The notes beneath the pieces were generated by a model, which saw nothing but the letters and a program-made list of their open reading frames with translations, was not told where the DNA came from and ran no database searches. From Candidatus Zixiibacteriota bacterium (GTDB lineage: Bacteria > Zixibacteria > MSB-5A5 > WJJR01), in the NCBI GenBank assembly GCA_014729565.1, contig WJJR01000304.1, positions 1-10,131 of the forward strand: 10,131 bases of DNA, written 5' to 3'. Made by a program: the position numbers and the translations under genes. Below are positions 1 through 6,260 of the stretch, piece after piece (within the stretch, counting starts at the first letter, position 1; each line of letters begins with the position of its first letter).

Positions 1-3000
1 GTCAGATCGGATTCCACTAACAGTGTGATCGCGCCGAACCCGGCTTGCGCGCGGGGGCGTACGCCCAACAATCGAACATTCACGTTTGATACTCGGTCAT
101 CATCCGTGCGACGGCGTCCTTCGAGTGACCATGTGATCATTGTCTGCGGCGTTCCACCGACCGTGAACCGCATAGTCGTCGCCTCGGCATCGACGGCCAA
201 CCCGATTCCTCCGGACCGTTCACGCATCTCCAGGTCTCCCCCGGCTTCGACGTACAGGTGATTGGACAGGTCATGTCGAATCACGGAACCGAAGCGGTCA
301 CGATTGTTGTGCACGCGGTCGAGGCCAAAAACCGTCCGGTCCGACGTCCAGTCGACCGACATCTCGGTCCGGTTATTCGGACGCGCGGTCAGTCGATGGA
401 AATCATGCCGTTCGGCGCGTGCGCCGGCGGCGGGATTCCATGTGTACGCCGTCCAGGGCGCGAGCCAGGTGAGTGCGGCAAACTGATTAGGATCATGACG
501 CGCCAGACGGTCACGGCGCAACTCGAGCGCCCAGCGCCAGCCGGCGACAGTGGGACGCCAATGACCGAAGATTGTCTGCCGCCCTTCATAGCTGGCCGAT
601 CCGGTCTGATTGGTGCGTGACACAACACGGCGATAGTCGCCGTGCGCATCGGGAACATACTCCCCTCGCTCCAAACGGTACTGCCCTTGCCCCGGTCGTG
701 TCGGCAGGTACACCTCCTGCTCCAATCCGGAACGGGTATACGCGAGATCCATCTGCGCGTTAATCGCTGCATTGGGATGAGGATGCCAGCCACCATCAAG
801 TCGTCCGCGGTAGTACGGCGCGAACTCACCCGACGCAAACGACTGTTCACCGCGCGCGACGAGCATTCGTCCATCAAGCGACGGCGCAACATCCAGCGGA
901 GTGGAGAACGACAATTCCCGCGTGCGATGCCGTGCGTCGAGTGAATCGTATGAATCAATCCATTGATATTCCAACTGTGCGCTGGTATAGCCCAAACCAA
1001 CGGTCTTTTTGCTGACATACAGCGGACCACGAGTGAATGTGTGTTGTTCGTTTGTTAGATCGCGTTGACTCCACTGTGAATTGAGGCTCCATGATCCGTG
1101 GATGTAGTCGACGGACGTGGACAGTTCACGCCATGAGTCGTGATCATTGGTGTTGTGATCGGTCGACTGTCCGATTCGCTGTGCCCAACCGGCTTGTGTG
1201 GTCAGGTGAGTCGTTGGCTGTGCGGTAGTGGCGACCGACCAGCGTAGCGCATCAAGCGACGGAGCGGTCATCACTCCCGATTCCACTGTCGCGTGCAGGG
1301 CACGCTCTGATGACGACGATGCTCTTACTTGGTACTCATTGCGGGATTCGTCGAAGAGCGATTCACGCAATTGCCAGGCGTTGCTGAACCGTCCGAAGTC
1401 ATCGACGGCGCGCGTGCGCTCGCTAATCGCCTCCTGACGCCACCAGTCAAGATGGAGACGGTCAGCTTTATGATTGTTGGAGGCGCCGCCGGTTGACCAT
1501 CCGAGATGATGATTCGATTTGACCTGCGTGTTGTTTGCCGCAAACCGATTGGGGTCATCGATGAATCCATGCCATTGCGCATCGAATGATCCTAACGCCG
1601 TTTTTGATAGATGAACTGATTCCGAAACGGTCATGAATGCGCGCGGTGCACCGAGTGTCGTGACCGCTTCGTACGATCCGTCCCCCTCACCGACATACTC
1701 GAAGGCATCCTCGGCCAGATGACGGTACCGTCCCTGGCCCGCACCGACGTATTCAAAGCTGACGCGCCAATCGCCGTTTCCGGGACCGACATAAGTGAAC
1801 ACGGTATCGCCGTTTGCGGTGAGATTGAGATCGTAATCACCATCGTTGTTGCCGTGATACTCGTACGCCGGCACCGCGACCGATCCATCAGTCGACTGTG
1901 ATAAGACCGATCGCTGTTCGTCTGACAGCTCTCCGAAGAGTGGTTGGCCGGGATTATCGGCCTCCCAGTTGGCCGTCACGTTGTTTTGAAATCGTGAATC
2001 GGATTGCCCCGTTGTCCACGAGGCGCCCGCCAGGGTGCGACGGTAGGCGTCGAGCGCGCGCTCATATTCGACAATGACGATGCTGCCGGCATCGGGCACA
2101 GCATCGGGCGCAAAGGTGATCGCACCAGTGGCGATATCGAATGTGTAATCGGCCTCTGCTCCTTCGGTCAAACGCTCCCCATCCTTCGTCACGATCACCG
2201 ACGCGGGCAGCACCTCGCCGTAGGTTCCGTTTGCGGAGAGCTTGTACGGTCCGGCGATCTGCGGTTGTGTCGTGAGACGGTGCCGTACGGGTGTTCCGGT
2301 GGCGCGGCCAACGTATCCATCGACGGCGTGCGCATCGCCGGTCCAGGCGAAACGGGCGCCGGCGGCTTGCCGCTGCGGTTGTCGCGTTGTCAGACTCGGC
2401 AAAGAAACCTGCCCGAACCGTCCGTAAAATCGCTGCGATTGTGCTTCGAGAAACATCCGGTCCAGGTCACCGACACGCGTAACCGGGCCACGTGAACGAT
2501 TGGACAGTGAGTTGGCAAAGCGATCGGAAATGGCGCCGCGTACGCGGACACCGTCGGCAATCTCACCCTCGAGCGACAATTCGAGCCCCTGTGACCAATC
2601 ACTGCTGCGATTCGATGACGTGGTCACCGAAAACGATTTGAACCCCTGCCATTCGAGCGACTGTCCGGTTCCGCCCGTAGGGCGTGTTCGCGAGGATGCA
2701 GGACCACGCGGTGTCATTGGATAGTCGAGTGCGGCGATGTTTTGTACAAGGGGAGTCGTCGTGTTCGTCTTCGGTGACGATGTGTTATCCGATGTTGTCC
2801 ATTCGGTCGCCAGTGCGAATGCGAGCCTTTGATAACGAATGAAGAGTGTATCACCGGATGCCAACGAGTCGCGCAGAGTCAGATAGCCATGATCGATATC
2901 GAGTGTGTACTGCGATGAATCGATCGCGTTACCGCGGCCACTACCAATCGATTCACTTCCCGAAATAATGAAGTAGCCCGACACCCAATACGGGCCGGTT

Positions 3001-3206
3001 GTCCCGTTTCCAATGATCATCGTGCTGTCGTGGGCAATCGTTCCGGGCGTGTTCGATGTTGCGGATTGCTGGTGCGCGTCTGCACCAGCCATTTGCGAGG
3101 ATGCTGATATGGAAATGCTGATGCCCAGTACGACGACGAACAACCGGTCGAGCGTTCCACTCAACCCGGTCCATCTGTGACCGATCCCTGGTCGGGCTGG
3201 GCTCAT
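1..3206 (-). CDS. Large predicted outer-membrane protein with SprA-like N-terminal modules (C-terminus beyond window)
   Basis: Reading leftward from ATG at 3206, the frame stays open for 1068 codons to the left edge, so the gene is partial at its 3' end. A hydrophobic signal segment lies at residues 22-36 (LFVVVLGISISISAS), with likely cleavage near residue 42. Residues 71-130 and 319-385 are two copies of one module, each starting GPY and ending in a Y-T-x-D-I-x-x-G strand pair. Between them, residues 188-300 have alternating beta strands (LELSLEGEIADGVRVRGAIS at 208-227). Residues 450-512 hold four Y-x-G-x-x-x-G-x-[YW] repeats, with two related motifs at 838-861. From about 530 onward, alternating polar/aromatic strands suggest a beta-barrel. 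The modules resemble, from memory, the N-terminal region of SprA and of large FCB-group surface proteins, but the family is not firmly identified. The start lies 4 nt after the lipoprotein stop with no close Shine-Dalgarno, suggesting translational coupling. Confidence 0.85.
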   Translation of the reverse strand, partial: MSPARPGIGHRWTGLSGTLDRLFVVVLGISISISASSQMAGADAHQQSATSNTPGTIAHDSTMIIGNGTTGPYWVSGYFIISGSESIGSGRGNAIDSSQYTLDIDHGYLTLRDSLASGDTLFIRYQRLAFALATEWTTSDNTSSPKTNTTTPLVQNIAALDYPMTPRGPASSRTRPTGGTGQSLEWQGFKSFSVTTSSNRSSDWSQGLELSLEGEIADGVRVRGAISDRFANSLSNRSRGPVTRVGDLDRMFLEAQSQRFYGRFGQVSLPSLTTRQPQRQAAGARFAWTGDAHAVDGYVGRATGTPVRHRLTTQPQIAGPYKLSANGTYGEVLPASVIVTKDGERLTEGAEADYTFDIATGAITFAPDAVPDAGSIVIVEYERALDAYRRTLAGASWTTGQSDSRFQNNVTANWEADNPGQPLFGELSDEQRSVLSQSTDGSVAVPAYEYHGNNDGDYDLNLTANGDTVFTYVGPGNGDWRVSFEYVGAGQGRYRHLAEDAFEYVGEGDGSYEAVTTLGAPRAFMTVSESVHLSKTALGSFDAQWHGFIDDPNRFAANNTQVKSNHHLGWSTGGASNNHKADRLHLDWWRQEAISERTRAVDDFGRFSNAWQLRESLFDESRNEYQVRASSSSERALHATVESGVMTAPSLDALRWSVATTAQPTTHLTTQAGWAQRIGQSTDHNTNDHDSWRELSTSVDYIHGSWSLNSQWSQRDLTNEQHTFTRGPLYVSKKTVGLGYTSAQLEYQWIDSYDSLDARHRTRELSFSTPLDVAPSLDGRMLVARGEQSFASGEFAPYYRGRLDGGWHPHPNAAINAQMDLAYTRSGLEQEVYLPTRPGQGQYRLERGEYVPDAHGDYRRVVSRTNQTGSASYEGRQTIFGHWRPTVAGWRWALELRRDRLARHDPNQFAALTWLAPWTAYTWNPAAGARAERHDFHRLTARPNNRTEMSVDWTSDRTVFGLDRVHNNRDRFGSVIRHDLSNHLYVEAGGDLEMRERSGGIGLAVDAEATTMRFTVGGTPQTMITWSLEGRRRTDDDRVSNVNVRLLGVRPRAQAGFGAITLLVESDL
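1671..1859 (-). repeat. Four degenerate Y-x-G-x-x-x-G-x-[YW] protein repeats
   Basis: Residues 450-512 of the large outer-membrane protein contain YHGNNDGDY, YVGPGNGDW, YVGAGQGRY and YVGEGDGSY, starting at residues 450, 472, 486 and 504. The spacing varies (22, 14 and 18 residues) and the codons differ at third positions, so the repeat is conserved as protein and is not a recent DNA duplication. Confidence 0.8.
2052..2252 (-). repeat. Internal module, copy 2 (residues 319-385)
   Basis: This segment begins GPYKLSA, has VIVTKDGERLTEGAEADY at 337-354, then TFDIATGAITFAP and SIVIVEYERAL. It keeps the D-G-x-x-L-x-x-G turn that copy 1 has lost. This form is the one most like the repeated N-terminal strand modules of SprA-type proteins, judged from memory. 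Confidence 0.65.
2817..2996 (-). repeat. Internal module, copy 1 (residues 71-130)
   Basis: This segment of the large outer-membrane protein begins GPYWVSG, then SQYTLDIDHGYLTLRDSLA, SGDTLFIRYQRLAF. It aligns with the module at residues 319-385 in order and spacing: GPY-x-[VL]-S, Y-T-[LF]-D-I-x-x-G, then an alternating strand ending in [IV]-x-Y-x-R. It is a probable small beta domain. Confidence 0.65.
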
Positions 3207-3210
3207 GAGT

Positions 3211-4284
3211 CTACTCGGCCGTGGGTTCCTCGTTCCCGGACTCGTCCGCCTGACGCGCGTAGCGCACTTTGATGATTCGCTGATTGTCGAGATCGGCGAT
3301 GTGCAGAATGCCGTGGCGAATTGCGACATCAGTGGGGCTGCCGAACTCACTGAATCCCAGTCGCGGCCCGTCGATGAGACCCAGATACTCACCCTCGCGT
3401 GAATAGACCAAGATGGCCCGCCGCGAGTAGTCGGCCACGAAGACGTGACCGCTGCGGTCGATGGCCACGGCCACCGGCTCGCGCAAATCGGCCTGTCCGA
3501 AGGTTCTCAAGAGCGCGCCGGTGTTGTCGTAGGCAACGATGCGTCGCTCTCCGAGATCACAGACGTACACGCTGCCGTCGTAGTCATCACAGGCGATTCC
3601 CGCCGGACGGTTCAGGCGCGCCCACGGGGCTTCTTCACTGCCGAAATCGCCGATCTGCACACCACTGGCATCGAAACGGTAGACGCGCGAATTCAGGCGG
3701 TCAGCGACATACATTTCGCCGTACCCACCAAACGCCAATCCGGTCAACTGTCCCTGTGGGAGTCCCAGCGCACGATACGGGGGCGTGATGTTGGTGATGG
3801 CGACCAGGTCTTGATCATAGACATAGATTTCTTCGTTGGTTCCATCCACGGCGTAGACATTGCCGGCCAGATCGGTGCGTACGAAGCGTGGTGCGGTGCG
3901 CGTATTGAACCGCGACACATACGGCCCGACCGATGACGCCATCACCGTGTTGGTACCGTCGATCCGCAGAATCCCACGCGTTTCCATGTCGGCAATGAGC
4001 AGACCATTGGCCCGGGTCGGGGCAATGCTCACCGGACGGATGGGTCCGGATACGTCGCCCAACTTGCCCTCGCCCTCGAAGGACGCGCGCATCGCCTCGC
4101 CGTCGATCACGTCGATGACGGTCAGCGGCGTGTTGTTGTCGAACGTCGCGGTTTGCAGTGATGCGCCACCCGAGCATCCCACCGCGAGTACACCGACAAC
4201 GGCAACCCAGGCAATCATCCCCATAACAAACACGGGCCCAGCGGCCCGTGATACCGTTTTGCTCTTCGACTGTGTACGGGACAC
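3211..4284 (-). CDS. NHL-repeat lipoprotein, six-bladed beta-propeller
   Basis: This 357-residue protein has a basic N-terminus (R and K at residues 3-13), a hydrophobic stretch at 18-36 and a lipobox ending AVGC with Cys37, followed by Ser-Gly-Gly; it is predicted to be a lipoprotein, probably outer-membrane anchored. Six NHL-type repeats follow at about residues 84-110, 131-157, 177-206, 225-256, 268-297 and 315-341, with the typical pattern of P-x-G-[IV]-A followed by [VY]-V-[AC]-D and R-[IV]-x-x-[YF] (for example MYVADRLNSRVYRFD at 191-205). Six blades would close one propeller, a fold usually used for protein or ligand binding. The tail is acidic. The start is GTG; an in-frame TAG lies 18 nt upstream and GTG is the only usable start after it. 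An ATG at 4224 is possible but would remove the basic signal region. The specific partner is unknown. Confidence 0.9.
   Translation of the reverse strand: MSRTQSKSKTVSRAAGPVFVMGMIAWVAVVGVLAVGCSGGASLQTATFDNNTPLTVIDVIDGEAMRASFEGEGKLGDVSGPIRPVSIAPTRANGLLIADMETRGILRIDGTNTVMASSVGPYVSRFNTRTAPRFVRTDLAGNVYAVDGTNEEIYVYDQDLVAITNITPPYRALGLPQGQLTGLAFGGYGEMYVADRLNSRVYRFDASGVQIGDFGSEEAPWARLNRPAGIACDDYDGSVYVCDLGERRIVAYDNTGALLRTFGQADLREPVAVAIDRSGHVFVADYSRRAILVYSREGEYLGLIDGPRLGFSEFGSPTDVAIRHGILHIADLDNQRIIKVRYARQADESGNEEPTAE
4225..4250 (-). promoter_or_regulatory. GC-rich hairpin with U-rich tail inside the 5' end of the lipoprotein gene
   Basis: On the transcribed strand CACGGGCC and GGCCCGTG form a perfect 8-bp stem with a GCTG loop (4250-4231), followed at once by TTTGTT (4230-4225). 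It looks like an intrinsic terminator but lies in codons 12-20 of the NHL lipoprotein. It may attenuate downstream expression or be chance in Ala/Gly/Pro codons; no experiment can be inferred from sequence. Confidence 0.45.
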
Positions 4285-4302
4285 CGCGCGCCCCCCGCGT
4301 GG

Positions 4303-5205
4303 CTAGAATTTGCGCTTAAAGGTCACCATGACTTTGGGATCGGAGCCGAACGGTTTGCCTTTCACGTCGACTTTCCATCCGGTCACTTCCATGCGCGCCT
4401 GGCGATTGACCGACTTGGCCACCTGCCACGCGTCGAATGCCGACAACAGACGGTTCACCACCAATGCACCGAGTGCGAAGCGGCTGCGGTTGCGCGCCTC
4501 GGCGCGCTGGTTGCGCAGATCGCGATACTGCTCCAAGTCCGCTGCGGAGCGCCAGCGCCAATCCCAGTACTCATTGTTGGGATAGTAGGGACGCGAGGGA
4601 TCGATAATGCGCCCGGCCGAGTTGTACTCCTCGCGCGAGTTGTAGAAACTCAGAATCCGGTAGAAGTCGTCGTCTTTGCCCTCGGGATTGATCCCCGCAT
4701 TGGCCAACGCGTAGGCCTCGTAGTCATCCTGTTTCGCCGTCTGGACGGTTTTGAAATAGGCGAACGCCGCCCACATGACACCTTCACCGGCCAAAAAGAC
4801 ACCGGCCCGGTTTTTGTCGCCGGCATACCATTGCCCCGCCCCCGGCAGCAGGAGTGAGTACACGGCGGCTTTGGTCACATTGACCTTGTCTTCTTCATCT
4901 TCGAATGCAAACTCGTCGAACACCTGGGCGTACATCGCTCCACCGTTATCAAGGACGGGAACGGCCTTCAGATCGAGTTGGGCGGGCATTAAGTCTGCAA
5001 AGTGCTGTGGGCCGTCATGCAGAACCGAGACGGACAGTGTTGCCGGTTCGTCCAGTTTGCGGACAGAATTGTCGGAGGGTGATTTGGCCCCACACGGACA
5101 CGCCACACCGCATACATAGACGGCGGCGAGCAGCACCAAGGCGCCGGTCAATGCCGAACGGGGGACAATTCGTCTGTGGTCAAGTGTACTACTCAGATTC
5201 ATCAC
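4303..5205 (-). CDS. DUF5683-like envelope protein, second paralogue
   Basis: This 300-residue protein of unknown function has an N-terminal hydrophobic segment (about residues 19-36) followed by cysteines at 32, 36 and 38, so it is a signal peptide or membrane anchor; the lipobox match is poor. Residues 112-150 carry the DUF5683 hallmark, a small hydrophobic stretch with PGAGQWYAGD (121-130) followed by a second hydrophobic segment. Residues 228-267 (R-N-Q-R, then NRLLSAFDAW at 251-260) match the C-terminal helix of the upstream neighbour. The last residues, VMVTFKRKF, form an amphipathic strand ending in Phe. The start may be GTG 5205 or the adjacent ATG 5202; the TAGGAG overlapping the previous stop lies very close to either. 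The gap to the upstream gene is 2 nt, so translation is probably coupled. The pairing with a paralogue suggests a joint structural or accessory role, but no function can be assigned. Confidence 0.88.
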   Translation of the reverse strand: MMNLSSTLDHRRIVPRSALTGALVLLAAVYVCGVACPCGAKSPSDNSVRKLDEPATLSVSVLHDGPQHFADLMPAQLDLKAVPVLDNGGAMYAQVFDEFAFEDEEDKVNVTKAAVYSLLLPGAGQWYAGDKNRAGVFLAGEGVMWAAFAYFKTVQTAKQDDYEAYALANAGINPEGKDDDFYRILSFYNSREEYNSAGRIIDPSRPYYPNNEYWDWRWRSAADLEQYRDLRNQRAEARNRSRFALGALVVNRLLSAFDAWQVAKSVNRQARMEVTGWKVDVKGKPFGSDPKVMVTFKRKF

Positions 5206-5210
5206 TCCTA
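5203..5210 (-). promoter_or_regulatory. Ribosome binding site overlapping a stop codon
   Basis: The TAG stop of the first DUF5683-like gene (5210-5208) is part of TAGGAG, which runs into GTG 5205 and ATG 5202. Spacing to ATG is only 2 nt, shorter than usual, so start of the next gene may depend on ribosomes finishing the previous one. Confidence 0.5.
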
Positions 5211-6230
5211 AAAAAGATAACGCAAAGTGAACCGCGGCGCAAGCTCTGTCGACAGGTTCGTTCGGGTTAAGCGGAGGTCGGCATCGATCTGACCGAACTG
5301 ATCCCGTGACCGATTATACCGCTTGGCGCCCAGAGCCGCCTCAAACGCCGACAGCAAATGGTTGCCGATCGTCAGAATCAATACCGTCGAGGCCTTGTTG
5401 AATTCCCGGTTGGCCGCGTCGCGCTGCTGAACGTAATTCTGACGATCTTCGGTTACGAAGACGATGGGGGTCCCGTCTGAGTACGTCGTGTCGCCGGGCC
5501 CAAAGTCCTTATCATTCGGATTGAAATCGTGCCAGCCAAAGGCGAATTGATCATACTTTCCGATGTTTTCGTAGTAGGTGTCATTCTTCTCCTCCGCATC
5601 GTCTTCGGAGATATGATGGGAGAAGAATGTCGAATCACCCGTATCGGGATTTCTCCATGCCTGCCGGTCGTCATCGATTTCGTACACTTCCTGCAATCCA
5701 TCGATGTAGCGGTCAAATCCCCATCGGACAACGCCGCTTTGTGGATCCGTACCATCGGCGAACACCTGATACTGGTCTTCAAGGTCACTGCCGGTGCTGC
5801 GGAAATCCGACCAGAAGTACCAGCCGGCGGCTTCGAGTCCCAAAAAGACGAACGGTTTCCAGCGGCTGCCGTAGTACCACTGGCCCCATCCGGGAACGAC
5901 CAGCGACTGGAGAAAAGCGCGGCGGCTCGATTTCGGTTCATAACCGTACACGTCGCCACCGAAATCCGGGACCTCGTCGGTTGCCTGAGCGAGTCGCATG
6001 CCATCAGCCGTCAGGGACATGGTTGAGTTAAGCGCAGCACGTTCCGATAGATCAGCCAGCGTCACACCGGGCAGCGGATTGACGGGTCCCAAACGTTCGG
6101 GGACCGCCTGCTCGCCGGGCGTCGCGGCAACGGCCGGGACGGTCGAGATCAGCAGTGCAACAGCCATCAGCGTTGCCAGCCGTTTGGCATTCGCGTTCAT
6201 CCAACACCTCCGAATCAATCCTTCAAACAT
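5208..6230 (-). CDS. DUF5683-like envelope protein, first paralogue
   Basis: This 340-residue protein (310 from the internal start) has a signal peptide with hydrophobic core LMAVALLISTVPAVAA at 21-36. The DUF5683 hallmark is at 103-140: SLVVPGWGQWYYGSRWKPF (109-127) followed by a hydrophobic, aromatic segment FLGLEAAGWYFW. Residues 184-260 are rich in Asp, Glu and aromatic residues, an extension that is shorter or different in the neighbouring paralogue. A conserved helix, GNHLLSAFEAALGAKRYNR (289-307), corresponds to NRLLSAFDAW in the neighbour. The C-terminus APRFTLRYLF resembles a closing outer-membrane beta strand. Two in-frame starts are equally well supported: ATG 6230 and ATG 6200, each with a GGAG-type site 6 nt upstream. 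The shorter form gives the more usual signal peptide. The molecular function of this family is not established. Confidence 0.9.
   Translation of the reverse strand: MFEGLIRRCWMNANAKRLATLMAVALLISTVPAVAATPGEQAVPERLGPVNPLPGVTLADLSERAALNSTMSLTADGMRLAQATDEVPDFGGDVYGYEPKSSRRAFLQSLVVPGWGQWYYGSRWKPFVFLGLEAAGWYFWSDFRSTGSDLEDQYQVFADGTDPQSGVVRWGFDRYIDGLQEVYEIDDDRQAWRNPDTGDSTFFSHHISEDDAEEKNDTYYENIGKYDQFAFGWHDFNPNDKDFGPGDTTYSDGTPIVFVTEDRQNYVQQRDAANREFNKASTVLILTIGNHLLSAFEAALGAKRYNRSRDQFGQIDADLRLTRTNLSTELAPRFTLRYLF
6201..6211 (-). promoter_or_regulatory. Second ribosome binding site, for internal start at 6200
   Basis: GGAGG at 6211-6207 lies 6 nt before ATG 6200, within codons 7-8 of the long form. It supports a shorter product beginning MNANAKRLATL, which has a compact standard signal peptide. 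Confidence 0.65.
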
Positions 6231-6241
6231 TGTTCTCTCCT
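6231..6241 (-). promoter_or_regulatory. Ribosome binding site for start at 6230
   Basis: AGGAG at 6241-6237 lies 6 nt before ATG 6230, in the only intercistronic gap of useful size (30 nt). It supports the long form of the first DUF5683-like protein. Confidence 0.75.
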
Positions 6242-6245
6242 GGTG

Positions 6246-6258
6246 AGCCGCATCGGCT
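6246..6258 (-). promoter_or_regulatory. Small intercistronic hairpin
   Basis: AGCCG and CGGCT form a perfect 5-bp stem with a 3-nt loop just after the protease stop codon and before the AGGAG site. No U-run follows, so it is not an intrinsic terminator. It may be a weak processing or stability element, or chance. Confidence 0.35.
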
Positions 6259-6260
6259 GA

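Noticed and set aside
389..1030. Minus-strand open frame of 213 codons
   Set aside because: It is an Arg/Ser-rich alternative frame inside the large outer-membrane protein, whose own frame is continuous here with coherent beta-strand patterns.
2004..2495. Plus-strand open frame of 163 codons
   Set aside because: It is antisense to the second GPY module and nearby beta regions of the large protein, with no domain of its own.
2953..3174. Minus-strand open frame of 73 codons starting near the large gene
   Set aside because: It is an out-of-frame reading of the signal-peptide region of the large protein; the frame from ATG 3206 has a proper signal peptide and stays open to the window edge.
4231..4255. 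Plus-strand intrinsic terminator
   Set aside because: The same hairpin read on the plus strand is followed by ATACCG before any T-run, and no gene on the plus strand would use it.
4303..5205. Lipoprotein call for the second DUF5683-like protein
   Set aside because: Cysteines at 32, 36 and 38 follow the hydrophobic stretch, but none has a good lipobox in the three preceding residues, so only a signal or anchor segment is supported.
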